A stretch of 64,000 bases of DNA from Mesorhizobium atlanticum (GCF_003289965.1 NZ_QMBQ01000005.1:124001-188000); one strand, 5' to 3'. Counted from the stretch's first letter, positions 52,192 through 61,594 are shown. Notes: a model not told the origin generated them from the letters alone. A program made the numbers and translations.

Positions 52192-52222
52192 TGAACTCTC
52201 CGTTGGAATGGATGGTCGCCGC

Positions 52223-52567
<345 letters not shown>

Positions 52568-52645
52568 TCACCCTTTGCTGTTGCGGTCCCCCGCGTTTGC
52601 ACACCTACACCGATCCCGAGGAGAGCCGGAGAGTGCCCGACAGGA

Positions 52646-52661
52646 TTCAAGCTCCGTGCCA
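52646..52661 (-). promoter_or_regulatory. Sigma-54 promoter of glnK-amtB
   Basis: Minus-strand TGGCACGGAGCTTGAA against the -24/-12 consensus TGGCACG-N4-TTGCW differs only in one position of the -12 element (TTGA for TTGC). It lies about 85-100 bases upstream of the glnK start, leaving an untranslated leader of roughly 70-75 bases. Confidence 0.8.
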
Positions 52662-52712
52662 ATTGCCGAAGCAGGGTGTTAACCTGTTGTAAACAAAGGC
52701 GCAGAGCGGTCC

Positions 52713-52731
52713 GCGCACATCATTTGTGCGC
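52713..52731. promoter_or_regulatory. Candidate NtrC enhancer site
   Basis: GCGCACATCATTTGTGCGC is a near-perfect palindrome (7-bp arms GCGCACA/TGTGCGC) centred about 60 bases upstream of the -24 element of the glnK promoter. Its TGCGCACAA/TTGTGCGC arms resemble the NtrC consensus TGCAC-N5-GTGCA. Confidence 0.6.
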
Positions 52732-52750
52732 GGTCGCATCTGGCGCCACG

Positions 52751-52800
52751 ATTAAAAAATAGGCAAAATCGCCAAAATGCCTACTTGGCAGGCATCAACC
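52751..52800 (-). terminator. Possible tesB terminator
   Basis: On the minus strand TGCCTGCCAAGTAGGCA (5-bp stem, 52794-52778) is followed by a GGCGATTTTGCC hairpin and TATTTTTTAA. The stems are weak, but the U-run is clear. It lies about 15-60 bases past the tesB stop. Confidence 0.4.
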
Positions 52801-52810
52801 GGAAGCTGGC

Positions 52811-53674
52811 TCAGCGCTTGAGTCGGATCAGGCCTTCCTGGGCGACCGAAGCGATGAGCGTTCCGTCCCGCGCGAACAGCGAACCGCGCGTGAAGCCGCG
52901 CGACCCTTGCGTCGACGGGCTGTCCTGATTGTAGAGGATCCAGTCGTCGAGCGAGTGGCTGCGGTGGAACCACATGGCATGGTCGAGGCTGGCCGCCTGG
53001 ATGTCGCGATCGAAGATGGCGCGGCCATGCGCGAAGGTCGAGGTGTCGAGCAGCGTCATGTCGGAGAGGTAGGCGAGCACGGCCGCCTGTATCGCACGGT
53101 TTTCGGGCACCGGGCCGGTGGTGCGGATCCAGATGTTCTGCTGCGGATCCAGCTTTTCGCGGCTCGTATAGTGCTTCAGCATCACCGGCTTCATCTCGAT
53201 CGGCCGGTCACGATCCCAGTAGCGCCTGATGCCTTCCGGCACCGCTTCGCCGAATTTGCCGAGCAGCTCGCGCTGCGAGAGCAGCGTGTCGGGCGCCGGC
53301 ACGTCGCGCGGCATCGGCATCTGGTGCTCAAGGCCGATCTCGTCCTGCTGGAATGAGGCCTCCAGCGAGAAGATCGCCTGGCCATGCTGGATCGCCACGA
53401 CCCGGCGCGTGGTGAAAGAGCCGCCGTCGCGGATGCGGTCGACCTCGTAGACGATCGGCAGCTTGGTGTCGCCGGGCCGCATGAAATAGCCGTGCAGCGA
53501 ATGCACATGGCGTTCCGGCTCCACGGTGCGCTGCGCGGCGACCAGCGCCTGGGCAATGGTCTGGCCGCCGAAGACGCGCTGCCAGTCGACCTTTGGGCTG
53601 CGACCACGATACAGATTGTGTTCGAGCTGCTCGAGGTCGAGAATGTCCAGAAGCTCGTCCATGGCCGCCGTCAT
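52811..53674 (-). CDS. tesB: Acyl-CoA thioesterase II
   Basis: 287-residue double-hotdog thioesterase that hydrolyses medium- and long-chain acyl-CoA. The first hotdog opens LEQLEHNLYRGRSPKVDWQR and contains VFGGQTIAQALVAA; RHVHSLHGYFMRPGDT is the hallmark TesB block. The second hotdog has ASLDHAMWFHR (catalytic Asp about residue 210) and YNQDSPSTQGSRGFTRGSLF. All expected catalytic residues (Asp, Thr/Ser, Gln) are present. It lies upstream of the glnK promoter on the same strand and is divergent from the flavin hydroxylase. Confidence 0.96.
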   Translation of the reverse strand: MTAAMDELLDILDLEQLEHNLYRGRSPKVDWQRVFGGQTIAQALVAAQRTVEPERHVHSLHGYFMRPGDTKLPIVYEVDRIRDGGSFTTRRVVAIQHGQAIFSLEASFQQDEIGLEHQMPMPRDVPAPDTLLSQRELLGKFGEAVPEGIRRYWDRDRPIEMKPVMLKHYTSREKLDPQQNIWIRTTGPVPENRAIQAAVLAYLSDMTLLDTSTFAHGRAIFDRDIQAASLDHAMWFHRSHSLDDWILYNQDSPSTQGSRGFTRGSLFARDGTLIASVAQEGLIRLKR

Positions 53675-53777
53675 GTCTGAAATCCTTCAAGGATGCGCCA
53701 TGGCCGGTTTCGGACAGGATGTGCGGCCAGTCAAGGCCGCAAGCGGCGGCCCGACGAAGCCGCGAAAGGATGATGCC

Positions 53778-55055
53778 ATGGTCGACCGCAAGCCGGATGG
53801 AGCAAAGGCCGACGCGAACCGCGAAGCTCCGCTCGACGTGCTCATCGCCGGCGCGGCCTATGTCGGCCTCACCGCGGCAGTGTCGCTGAAGCAGGCGCGG
53901 CCGGGCCTCGCCATCGCCGTCGTCGACGCCGCGCCCGCAGGCGTCTGGCAGCGGGACGGCCGCGCCTCGGCCATCGCCACGGCCGCCGGCCGCATGCTGG
54001 AACAGCTCGGCGTCTGGGACGAGATCGCGCCGGAGGCGCAGGCGATCACCGAAATGATCATCACCGACTCGCGCGCCGCGGACCCGGTCCGCCCGGTGTT
54101 CCTGACCTTCGACGGCGAGGTGGCGCCGGGCGAGCCTTTCGCCCACATGGTCGCCAACCGTGACTTGAACGGCGCGCTGCGCCGCCGCGCCGAAAAGCTC
54201 GGCATCGATATCATCGAAGGCATCGCTGTCAGCGCCTTCGACGTCAACGGCGCAGGCATCACGGTGCACCTGGCCGATGGCGCTATGCTGAAGGCGCGGC
54301 TGCTGATCGCAGCCGACGGCGTCAACTCCAGGCTGCGCGACATGGCTGGCATCAAGACCGTCAAATGGGAATACGGCCAGTCCGGCATCGTCTGCACGGT
54401 GGCGCATGAGCGCCCGCACAACGGCCGCGCCGAGGAGCATTTCCTCCCCGCAGGCCCGTTCGCGACGCTGCCGCTGAAGCCGGACAAGGATGGAACCAAC
54501 CGTTCGTCGATCGTCTGGGTGGAGCGCACGCAAGACGCCAAGGCGCTGGTCGAGGGCGACGAGTTCGTCTTCGAGCACGATCTGGAGCAGCGCTTCGGCC
54601 TGAAGCTCGGCGAGATCCGGGTCGTCGACAAGCCGCGCGCCTGGCCGCTCGGCCTGACGCTGGCCCGCGCCTTCGTCGCGCCGCGCATCGCGCTCGCCGG
54701 TGATGCCGCCCATGGCATCCACCCGATTGCCGGCCAGGGCCTCAATCTCGGCTTCAAGGATGTCGCGGCCCTGGCCGAGGTCGTGGTCGAGGCCGACCGG
54801 CTCGGCCAGGATATCGGCGCCCTCGACGTGCTCGAGCGCTACCAGCAGTGGCGCCGCTTCGACACGCTGCAGATGGGCGTCACCACCGACGTGCTCAACC
54901 GGCTGTTTTCCAATGACATCGGTCCGCTGCGCGCCGTGCGCGATCTCGGCCTGGGTCTCGTGGAACGCATGCCCCGGCTGAAGGATTTCTTCATCCGCCA
55001 GGCCTCGGGCCTGTCCGGCGACACGCCGAGGCTGCTCAAGGGCGAGGCGATCTGA
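53778..55055 (+). CDS. FAD-dependent UbiH/UbiF/COQ6-family hydroxylase
   Basis: 425-residue aromatic-ring hydroxylase of the ubiquinone-biosynthesis group. The ATG at 53778 has GAAAGGA 7 bases upstream. The dinucleotide loop reads VLIAGAAYVGLTAA (about residues 20-33): G-x-A-x-x-G instead of the usual G-x-G-x-x-G. LLIAADGVNSRLR (DG motif) and IALAGDAAHGIHPIAGQGLN (GD motif, about residues 306-325) are intact. It probably hydroxylates a polyprenylated phenol in ubiquinone synthesis; which ring carbon is not predictable. The C-terminal helices fit COQ6. Confidence 0.9.
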   Translation: MVDRKPDGAKADANREAPLDVLIAGAAYVGLTAAVSLKQARPGLAIAVVDAAPAGVWQRDGRASAIATAAGRMLEQLGVWDEIAPEAQAITEMIITDSRAADPVRPVFLTFDGEVAPGEPFAHMVANRDLNGALRRRAEKLGIDIIEGIAVSAFDVNGAGITVHLADGAMLKARLLIAADGVNSRLRDMAGIKTVKWEYGQSGIVCTVAHERPHNGRAEEHFLPAGPFATLPLKPDKDGTNRSSIVWVERTQDAKALVEGDEFVFEHDLEQRFGLKLGEIRVVDKPRAWPLGLTLARAFVAPRIALAGDAAHGIHPIAGQGLNLGFKDVAALAEVVVEADRLGQDIGALDVLERYQQWRRFDTLQMGVTTDVLNRLFSNDIGPLRAVRDLGLGLVERMPRLKDFFIRQASGLSGDTPRLLKGEAI

Positions 55056-55077
55056 ACGCTTGGCAGTGACGCCGAAA

Positions 55078-55197
55078 ATTCAGGTCAGGCCGAGTCGAAA
55101 ATGGCGGATCCCGAGAACCGGAGCGGAGCGTACTTTTCGTACGTGAGCACCGGAAGCGCAGGGAGCCGGCATTTGCAGGCCGGCCTCACCTGAATTC
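55078..55197. repeat. Repeat family B, copy 5 (short form)
   Basis: ATTCAGGTCAGGCCGAG...GGCCTCACCTGAATTC. The outer stem has ATCCC (55109) and GGGAG (55161) where other copies have TTCC/GGAA, a compensating change. The right end at 55197 runs into the complement of the TerB-like gene's TAG stop. Confidence 0.85.
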
Positions 55198-55727
55198 TAG
55201 TTCACTTCAAACCCCAGCTTCTGCCGCAGCCTCAGCGTCCGCTGGTCGGCGATCTTCAGGCTCTGCTCGCCGCCTTGCGCCACACGGTTCAGCATCCTGA
55301 GCAGATCGTCGCGCTCATGCGGGTCGAGGCGGCCGCGCAGGAAGGGCGCCAGCTTGTCGATAACGATCGTCGTGTCGTCGACCTGCGCGGCCGCCCATTT
55401 TGCGTAAACGACCGCCTCGTCCGTCTTCTTCGGGTTTTCCGCGATCTGCGAGATGACGTCCCGGATGACAGCCTCGCGCTGCGGCAGGATCGGGCCGTGC
55501 TCGGCAACGATCGCGGTGATCAGCGTCGCCGCCGCCACCACCGGATCGTCGATCGCCGTCAGCGGCGAGAGCGCGGCCTGGTTGCGCAGTTTCTTGCGGC
55601 GCATGTTGCCCTGGACGCGTCCGACGACGTCGGCGACCTCACGCGCGGCGTCGCTCATATATTTCAGCCGGTACCACCAGATGGCCGCCGCTCCGAGCAG
55701 ACCAAGTATCGCAATAAGAAAAGGCAT
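55197..55727 (-). CDS. TerB-like membrane-anchored protein
   Basis: 176 residues from ATG 55727 (MPFLIAILGLLGAAAIWWY) behind GGGGG. One N-terminal membrane helix (about residues 2-18) precedes a cytoplasmic all-helical domain. VAAATLITAIVAEHGPILPQ, DEAVVYAKWAAAQVDD and LDPHERDDLLRMLNRVAQGG resemble the TerB/DjlA-N co-chaperone-like fold. The function is unknown; family assignment is moderate. The longer ORF start at 55784 is less likely. The 3' end abuts repeat-B copy 5. Confidence 0.75.
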   Translation of the reverse strand: MPFLIAILGLLGAAAIWWYRLKYMSDAAREVADVVGRVQGNMRRKKLRNQAALSPLTAIDDPVVAAATLITAIVAEHGPILPQREAVIRDVISQIAENPKKTDEAVVYAKWAAAQVDDTTIVIDKLAPFLRGRLDPHERDDLLRMLNRVAQGGEQSLKIADQRTLRLRQKLGFEVN

Positions 55728-55866
55728 GCCGAATTCCCCCGAAATCGCGGCGACGATAAGAGAGATGCGGCCCTGCTTCAACACGCAAAGGTTGCGTCCG
55801 TGAAGAAACGCTGAACATGTTTCCTGCGAGAGACAGTAGCAATGCCGCGCCCGACCTGGCCGGCGC

Positions 55867-56223
55867 CTATGACCCTTGTATGTCGTAGATCGCCCTGACC
55901 TCGACAGTGCCGAGCTCGGCCAGCGGAATGCCCTCGGCGATCTTCAGCGCCTCGGCGAGGTCGGCCGCCTCGACCATGACGAAGCCGAGCAGCTGCTCCT
56001 TGGTCTCGGCGAATGGCCCGTCCGTCACCAACGCCTTGCCCTTGCGCCGCCTCACCGATTTCGAGGTCTTCACCGACTGCAGCGCCTGCGCGATGATCAG
56101 CTTGCCTTGCCGGTCGAGTTCCCTGTCATAGGCAAGCGAGTCGGCATCGAGCCTGGCCGCCCGTTCCGGGGTAAGTGCGTAAAGGTCCTTCTCCTCGCCA
56201 TAGACCAGCAGGACATATTTCAT
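55867..56223 (-). CDS. YciI/DGPF-domain protein
   Basis: 118-residue YCII-related protein. MKYVLLVYGEEKDLYAL is the first strand and ALVTDGPFAETKEQLLGFVMVEA contains the DGPF motif (about residues 68-71) that defines this branch. Such proteins often lie near sigma factors or in oxidative-stress loci; none is present here. The start overlaps the end of the small membrane-protein gene (ATGA), so it may depend on upstream translation. Confidence 0.92.
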   Translation of the reverse strand: MKYVLLVYGEEKDLYALTPERAARLDADSLAYDRELDRQGKLIIAQALQSVKTSKSVRRRKGKALVTDGPFAETKEQLLGFVMVEAADLAEALKIAEGIPLAELGTVEVRAIYDIQGS

Positions 56224-56438
56224 CTCGAGCTCCCTTCGGTGGCCACGTTATAGAAAGCAATGGCGGCGGTGTCAGTTTTGCTTGCCGTGTGGTCGAGCAG
56301 GCATGCCGCGACGCCGACAATAGCGATGGCCGCAGCCAGTCGACCGAGACCGGGGGTCGGCGAATCCAGCCAGAACGCCTCCACTCGCCGGGCTTTTCGC
56401 TCCGGCTTTCCCCAGATCGCAACAAACAGATTGTCCAT
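56220..56438 (-). CDS. Small membrane protein coupled to the YciI gene
   Basis: 72 residues from ATG 56438 with GGAG about 9 bases upstream. Basic N-terminus (GKPERKARRVEAFW), one membrane helix (LAAAIAIVGVAACLL, about residues 35-49) and a short polar C-terminus. Its stop overlaps the YciI-type start codon (ATGA), a normal operon junction, which supports it as a real gene. No family recognised. Confidence 0.55.
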   Translation of the reverse strand: MDNLFVAIWGKPERKARRVEAFWLDSPTPGLGRLAAAIAIVGVAACLLDHTASKTDTAAIAFYNVATEGSSR

Positions 56439-56654
56439 CTCAAATCTCCATCGGCCATGAGTGGCCGCCCACAGGACGGTCCGGCCGATGGGAAGTCGAC
56501 ATTTTTGCGCGGACATTTTTTTCGTAGAAACTTTCGAAGCGTTCCGTGCGGGTACGATCATACCAAGCGGTGGATGGTCTTCCGCCGCGCCCGCGCTATA
56601 GTCACGGAAACGCTGGCGCCCGCCGGCGCAACCCCGACAGAGCAGGAGGACTCC

Positions 56655-57080
56655 ATGGACCGCACCGCAAACGCCGTCTGGAAAGGCAATCTGACGGAAG
56701 GCCAGGGCACGCTCGACACGCAGAGCGGCGCCTTGAAGGGCACGCCCTACTCGTTCAAGGCGCGCTTCCAGGACGAGAGTGGCAAGTCCGGCACCAACCC
56801 GGAAGAGCTGATCGCCGCCGCGCATGCGGGCTGCTACGCCATGCAGCTGTCGCATTTCCTGGCCGAGAACGGCACGCCCGCTGCCGAGCTCGACGCCAAG
56901 GCGGTGGTGACGCTGGTGCCCGGCACCGGCATCACCGGCAGCGCCATCACCCTGGTCGGCAAGGTGCCGGGCATCGACGCGGCGAAGTTCAAGGAACTGG
57001 CCGAGAAGGCCAAGGCCGAATGCCCGGTGTCGAAGGCGCTCGGGGCGATCAAGGTGTCGCTGGACGCTAGGTTGGGGTGA
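56655..57080 (+). CDS. OsmC family peroxiredoxin
   Basis: 141 residues from ATG 56655 behind AGGAGGA. OsmC-type fold with the two redox Cys: AAAHAGCYAMQLSHFL (about residues 54-69, peroxidatic Cys) and KAECPVSKALGAIKV (about residues 116-130, resolving Cys). It reduces organic peroxides in the cytoplasm. The start TANAVWKGNLTEGQGT with the preceding SGTNPEEL loop is typical of the YhfA/OsmC subgroup. No OhrR regulator gene is nearby. Confidence 0.93.
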   Translation: MDRTANAVWKGNLTEGQGTLDTQSGALKGTPYSFKARFQDESGKSGTNPEELIAAAHAGCYAMQLSHFLAENGTPAAELDAKAVVTLVPGTGITGSAITLVGKVPGIDAAKFKELAEKAKAECPVSKALGAIKVSLDARLG

Positions 57081-57107
57081 CTGGTTTTAAAGGGCGGCGA
57101 TCCTTCT

Positions 57108-57266
57108 CCCCCTCTCTCCCCTGCGGGCATCTCCCCCTCAAGGGGGGGAGATCAGATGTCACGCCGGCTTTCGCCAATCTCCAACGCCGTAAGCTGAGCG
57201 CCAGCGCCGAAGCTGCCAATCTCCCCCCTCGAGGGGGAGATGTCCGGTAGGACAGAGAGGGGGGCC
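57108..57266. repeat. Repeat family C, copy 2 (RIME-like)
   Basis: CTCCCCCTCTCTCCCCTGCGGGC at the left, with ATCTCCCCCTCAAGGGGGGG hairpin; TCTCCCCCCTCGAGGGGGAGA and TGTCCGGTAGGACAGAGAGG at the right. It separates the convergent OsmC and YceH-like genes. Confidence 0.8.
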
Positions 57267-57288
57267 TCGCGCCAACCTTTCTGGTGAG

Positions 57289-57918
57289 CTACAAACCCAG
57301 CGCTTCGATCTTCGCCCGCAATGCCGCGACCTCTTCCTCCAGCGCCCTGACGCGCGCCGCAAGGTCGGAGTCTGCCGACGCCGGCGGCTGCCAAGGCGCC
57401 GCCACAGAAGCCGCCTCCACCGCTCCGCTCAGCAGATGTACATAGCGCTCCTCGCGCTGCCCGGGCGCGCGTTCGAGCAGCTGGATCAATGGCGGCCTCC
57501 GCCCGATCATCAAATCGAGATTGTCGCGCAGCTCCTCAATCGAGGCAAAGCGCGCCATGCGCTCCGAGCGGGCCAGCAATTCATGCGCCGTCTGCGCCCC
57601 GCGCAGGAGCAGCAAGCCGATCACCGCGATCTGCGGCGTGGTCAGCGAAAAACGCTGCGCCATCAGATGCTCATAGCGCTCGACGCGCGAAGCGAAGGCC
57701 TGGCGCACCAGCCCTTTCTGCTCGAGCGTGCTCAGAGCCCGCCGGACCTCCGTCAGCTCCAGCGCCATGACGGGCTCGCGCGCCGTCTTCTGGTTGGCGG
57801 CCTGATGCGCGCCGTTGAGCGTCAGTGGATAGACGTCCGGCGTCAGCTCCTTCTTCTCGATCAGCGAGCCGAGGACACGGGCTTCGACGGGTGAGAGGAT
57901 GGGGAGATCTTCGCTCAT
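57289..57918 (-). CDS. YceH family (DUF480) protein
   Basis: 209 residues from ATG 57918. Two winged-helix-like repeats: LSPVEARVLGSLIEKKELTP / DVYPLTLNGAHQAANQKTAR at the N-terminus and LTTPQIAVIGLLLLRGAQTA in the second. A C-terminal coiled coil (ALEEEVAALRAKIEAL) closes the protein. The YPLTLN...CNQK-type block is the family signature, here with Ala-Asn-Gln-Lys. The function is unknown, with a possible DNA- or protein-binding role. It is flanked on both sides by repeat-C copies. Confidence 0.92.
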   Translation of the reverse strand: MSEDLPILSPVEARVLGSLIEKKELTPDVYPLTLNGAHQAANQKTAREPVMALELTEVRRALSTLEQKGLVRQAFASRVERYEHLMAQRFSLTTPQIAVIGLLLLRGAQTAHELLARSERMARFASIEELRDNLDLMIGRRPPLIQLLERAPGQREERYVHLLSGAVEAASVAAPWQPPASADSDLAARVRALEEEVAALRAKIEALGL

Positions 57919-57952
57919 TGAGTTGCCTATCCTTTGAGGCTGGGGGGACAGC

Positions 57953-58106
57953 ACCCCCTCTGGCCTGCCAGCCATCTCCCCCGCAAGGGGAGATCAGCAG
58001 TTGCAGCGCCGCTCGCCCATTGTTGCAACGTTGAAGATTAGCGAAAGCCGGAATGACAGCCAATCTCCCCCCTTGCGGGGGAGATGTCCGGCAGGACAGA
58101 GGGGAA
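57953..58106. repeat. Repeat family C, copy 3 (RIME-like)
   Basis: CCCCCTCTGGCCTGCCAGCC...ATCTCCCCCGCAAGGGGAGAT and CAATCTCCCCCCTTGCGGGGGAGA with TGTCCGGCAGGACAGAGGGG. It lies between the YceH-like start and the sdhB stop. Confidence 0.8.
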
Positions 58107-58142
58107 GGAACGCTGCGCTGGCCCCGAGCGAGCCCACCAACG

Positions 58143-58922
58143 CTAAACCCGCCTCTCCACCATCATCTTCTTGATTTCGGCAATTGCTTTCGCAGGGTTC
58201 AGCCCCTTCGGGCAGGTCTGCGCGCAATTCATGATGGTGTGGCAGCGGTAGAGCCGGAACGGGTCTTCGAGGTTGTCGAGGCGTTCGCCCGTCGCCTCGT
58301 CGCGGCTGTCGATCAGCCAGCGATAGGCCTGCAGCAGGGTGGCCGGGCCGAGATAGCGGTCGCCGTTCCACCAGTAGCTCGGGCACGACGTCGAGCAACA
58401 GGCGCACAGGATGCATTCGTAGAGCCCGTCGAGCTTCTCGCGATCCTCGTGGCTCTGCAGCCATTCCTTGGCCGGCGTCGGCGAGACCGTCTTCAGCCAG
58501 GGCTCGATCGAGGCGTGCTGGGCATAGAAATTGGTGAGGTCGGGCACCAGGTCCTTGATCACCGGCATATGCGGCAGCGGATAGATCTTGACCGCGCCCG
58601 AAATATCCTCGGCGCCCTTGGTGCAGGCGAGCGTGTTGGAACCGTCGATGTTCATCGCGCAGGAGCCGCAGATGCCTTCGCGGCAGGAGCGGCGCAGCGT
58701 CAGCGTCGGGTCGATCTTGTTCTTGATCCACAGAAGCGCGTCCAGCACCATCGGACCGCAATCGTCCATGTCGACGAAATAGGTGTCCATGCGCGGGTTT
58801 CCGCCGTCGTCCGGCGACCAGCGGTAGATGCGGTATTCGCGCAGATTGGTGGCGCCTTCCGGCTTCGGCCAGGTCTTGCCCTGCTGGACCTTGGAATTCT
58901 TGGGAAGCGTGAGTTCGACCAT
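58143..58922 (-). CDS. sdhB: Succinate dehydrogenase iron-sulfur subunit
   Basis: 259-residue SdhB of respiratory complex II. The 2Fe-2S ligands are in [16 protein letters not shown] (about residues 78-93) plus a later Cys. The C-terminal ferredoxin-like cluster motifs are [16 protein letters not shown] (about residues 170-185) and [17 protein letters not shown]. All Cys are present. Last gene of the sdh operon; its ATG overlaps the stop codon of the DUF3052 gene by one base (TAATG). Confidence 0.97.
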   Translation of the reverse strand: MVELTLPKNSKVQQGKTWPKPEGATNLREYRIYRWSPDDGGNPRMDTYFVDMDDCGPMVLDALLWIKNKIDPTLTLRRSCREGICGSCAMNIDGSNTLACTKGAEDISGAVKIYPLPHMPVIKDLVPDLTNFYAQHASIEPWLKTVSPTPAKEWLQSHEDREKLDGLYECILCACCSTSCPSYWWNGDRYLGPATLLQAYRWLIDSRDEATGERLDNLEDPFRLYRCHTIMNCAQTCPKGLNPAKAIAEIKKMMVERRV

Positions 58923-59356
58923 TACCTGCGGTCCTTTCGGATGACGAGCTTCAGCCCCGACCAGATTTCGTTGACGGCGGCGACCTTGACGTCGACCAGG
59001 TCGCGCTTCAGCGCCTCCGACCGGATCACATCCTCGGTGACGTCGGTCGGCACTTTCGAGGCCTTCTTCGGCCAGGAAACCCAGACCATGCCGTCGCGCT
59101 TGATCGCCGTCTCGATGCCGGCCAAGCCGTCCTCGATCTCGGCGCGCAGCCGGGTGAAGGCATGCACGGCGTCGTATTGGCGGAAGCCCGAGATCGCCGA
59201 CCATTTCGGCAGCCGATCGACCTTGGCGAAGGACACGGCTTCAGCCAGATCGTCGAGCTCCGACGGCAGCGCGATGAAGGCGGCGACCATGCCGTCCTTC
59301 AGGCCGAGCTTGGCCGGAAGGGGCGTGCCGGAATATCCGGTGGCCGCGAGCGCCAT
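58922..59356 (-). CDS. DUF3052 family protein inside the sdh operon
   Basis: 144 residues from ATG 59356. [20 protein letters not shown], then [20 protein letters not shown] and [20 protein letters not shown] match DUF3052, a small soluble family of unknown function. It fills the gap between sdhA and sdhB: 2 bases separate or overlap at the sdhA side, and its stop overlaps the sdhB start. Such tight coupling suggests a role with complex II (assembly, cluster insertion or regulation), which is inference. Confidence 0.85.
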   Translation of the reverse strand: MALAATGYSGTPLPAKLGLKDGMVAAFIALPSELDDLAEAVSFAKVDRLPKWSAISGFRQYDAVHAFTRLRAEIEDGLAGIETAIKRDGMVWVSWPKKASKVPTDVTEDVIRSEALKRDLVDVKVAAVNEIWSGLKLVIRKDRR

Positions 59357-59358
59357 GG

Positions 59359-61194
59359 TCAATACACCCTGGCCTTCGGCGCGATCTTGGCCGGGTTGAT
59401 GCCGCCGTCCTTTTCTGCCAGCAGCGTCTCGGTATGCACCGGCCGGTAGGTGAGCGTCACCTTGCCGTCCTCGCTGACATGGGCCAGCGTGTGCTTGCGC
59501 CAGTTGGCGTCGTCGCGGGCCGAGAAATCCTCCCGCGCATGCGCGCCACGGCTCTCCTTGCGCGCCGCGGCGCCATAGACCGTGGTGATGGCGTTGGCCA
59601 TCAGGTTTTCCAGCTCCAGCGTCTCGACGAGGTCGGAATTCCAGATCATCGAGCGGTCGAAGACCTTGATGTCCTTGAGCTCGCCCCAGATCTCGGAAAC
59701 GCGCTTGCAGCCATTGTCGAGCGATTCCTGGGTGCGGAACACAGCGGCGTCTTCCTGCATCGCCCGCTGCATCTTCTCCCTCAGCACCGCCGTCGGCGTC
59801 GAGCCGTTGGCGTGGCGCAGCCTGTCGAAGCGGTCCATGATCTTTTCGACCGAGGCCGCGTTGGGCGAAGGGATAGGCGAACTGCGGTCGATCACCTCGC
59901 CCGCGCGGATGGCCGCGGCACGGCCGAAGACGACAAGATCAATCAGCGAATTGGAGCCCAGCCGGTTGGCGCCGTGCACGGACGCGCACGCGGCTTCGCC
60001 CACCGCCATCAGGCCGGGCAACACGCGATCCGGGCTCTCGGCCGTTGGGTTGAGCACTTCGCCCCAATAATTGGTCGGCACGCCGCCCATATTGTAGTGC
60101 ACCGTCGGCAGCACCGGGATCGGTTCCTTGGTGAGGTCGACGCCGGCAAAAATCTTCGCCGATTCCGAAATGCCGGGCAGCCGCTCATGCAGCACCGCCG
60201 GGTCGAGATGGTCGAGATGCAGGAAGATGTGATCCTTCGCCGGCCCGACGCCCCGGCCTTCGCGGATCTCCATCGTCATGCAGCGCGAGACCACGTCGCG
60301 CGAGGCAAGGTCCTTGGCGGACGGCGCATAGCGTTCCATGAAACGCTCGCCCTCGGAATTGACCAGATAGCCGCCTTCGCCGCGCGCGCCTTCGGTGATC
60401 AGGCAACCGGCGCCGTAGATGCCGGTCGGGTGGAACTGCACGAACTCCATGTCCTGCAGCGCGAGCCCCGCGCGCGCGGCCATGCCGCCGCCGTCGCCGG
60501 TGCAGGTATGCGCCGAAGTGGCGGAGAAATAGGCTCGGCCATAGCCGCCGGTCGCCAGCACCACCATCTTGGCCGAGAAGCGGTGGATGGTGCCGTCATC
60601 GAGATTCCAGGCCACCACGCCGGTGCAGGTGCCGTCCGGCTCGGTGATCAGGTCGAGCGCGAAATATTCGATGAAGAATTGCGCGTTGTTCTTCAGCGAC
60701 TGGCCGTAGAGCGTGTGCAGCATGGCATGGCCGGTGCGGTCGGCGGCCGCGCAGGTGCGCTGCACCGGCGGGCCCTCGCCGAAATTCATCATCATGCCGC
60801 CGAAGGGCCGCTGGTAGATCTTGCCCTCTTCGGTGCGCGAGAACGGCACGCCGTAATGCTCGAGTTCGTAGACGGCGGCGGGCGCCTCGCGTACCATATA
60901 TTCCTGCGCGTCGATGTCGCCCAGCCAGTCCGAGCCCTTGACGGTGTCGAAGAGGTGCCACTGCCAGTTGTCCGGCCCCATATTGGCGAGCGAGGCGGCG
61001 ATGCCGCCTTGCGCCGCAACCGTGTGCGAGCGGGTCGGGAACACTTTGGTGATGCAGGCGGTGCGCAGCCCCTGCTCGGCCATGCCGAGCGTGGCGCGCA
61101 GGCCCGCACCGCCGGCGCCGACGATCACCACATCGAATTTGTGGTCGACAAAAGTGTAGGCTGAAGCCGTGCCGGCTGTATTTGCGTTGGCCAA
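59359..61194 (-). CDS. sdhA: Succinate dehydrogenase flavoprotein subunit
   Basis: 611-residue catalytic subunit of complex II. I start at the TTG at 61194 (reads [20 protein letters not shown]), which has GGAGG 9 bases upstream overlapping the sdhD stop; the longer frame from 61230 overlaps sdhD. The FAD loop is [18 protein letters not shown] (about residues 22-39), the covalent FAD His is in [10 protein letters not shown] (about residue 56), and the active-site [19 protein letters not shown] (about residues 273-291) and [11 protein letters not shown] blocks are intact. Confidence 0.97.
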   Translation of the reverse strand: MANANTAGTASAYTFVDHKFDVVIVGAGGAGLRATLGMAEQGLRTACITKVFPTRSHTVAAQGGIAASLANMGPDNWQWHLFDTVKGSDWLGDIDAQEYMVREAPAAVYELEHYGVPFSRTEEGKIYQRPFGGMMMNFGEGPPVQRTCAAADRTGHAMLHTLYGQSLKNNAQFFIEYFALDLITEPDGTCTGVVAWNLDDGTIHRFSAKMVVLATGGYGRAYFSATSAHTCTGDGGGMAARAGLALQDMEFVQFHPTGIYGAGCLITEGARGEGGYLVNSEGERFMERYAPSAKDLASRDVVSRCMTMEIREGRGVGPAKDHIFLHLDHLDPAVLHERLPGISESAKIFAGVDLTKEPIPVLPTVHYNMGGVPTNYWGEVLNPTAESPDRVLPGLMAVGEAACASVHGANRLGSNSLIDLVVFGRAAAIRAGEVIDRSSPIPSPNAASVEKIMDRFDRLRHANGSTPTAVLREKMQRAMQEDAAVFRTQESLDNGCKRVSEIWGELKDIKVFDRSMIWNSDLVETLELENLMANAITTVYGAAARKESRGAHAREDFSARDDANWRKHTLAHVSEDGKVTLTYRPVHTETLLAEKDGGINPAKIAPKARVY

Positions 61195-61198
61195 GACG

Positions 61199-61594
61199 TC
61201 AGCCTCCGAATGCGAGTTTGAGCAGGGCAAACAGCGAAGCGACGCCGACTGCGACTGCGAAGAAGGTGTTGAGGGCGATCAGCGCCAGCTTCATGCCCTC
61301 GCCATGCACATAGTCCTCGATGATGACCTGCATGCCGAGCCGCATGTGGTAGAGGCCGGAGATCAGCACCAACGCCAGCACCAGCGCCACGAACGGGTTG
61401 GCGAGTGCCGCCCGCACTTCCGTGTAGCCGTGGCCGTTGACCGCGATCAGGAAGCCGACGAAGAACAACAGCAGCGGGATGTTGGCGATGGCCGTCAGCC
61501 GCTGGCGCCAGAAATGCTGCGTGCCCTCGCGGGCCGAGCCCAGGCCGCGCACCTTGCCGAGCGGCGTACGCATATCGGTGTTGTTCGCGCTCAT
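61199..61594 (-). CDS. sdhD: Succinate dehydrogenase membrane anchor subunit
   Basis: 131 residues from ATG 61594, with three membrane helices (about residues 31-50, 60-80, 103-125). The haem/quinone-site motif [20 protein letters not shown] (about residues 77-96, with the haem His) is typical of alphaproteobacterial SdhD. The ATG overlaps the end of sdhC (TGA/ATG). Stop codon is 4 bases before sdhA's TTG. Confidence 0.95.
   Translation of the reverse strand: MSANNTDMRTPLGKVRGLGSAREGTQHFWRQRLTAIANIPLLLFFVGFLIAVNGHGYTEVRAALANPFVALVLALVLISGLYHMRLGMQVIIEDYVHGEGMKLALIALNTFFAVAVGVASLFALLKLAFGG

Noticed and set aside
59434-61164. 576-codon plus-strand open frame opposite sdhA
   Set aside because: Antisense to a fully conserved flavoprotein; composition typical of a shadow frame.
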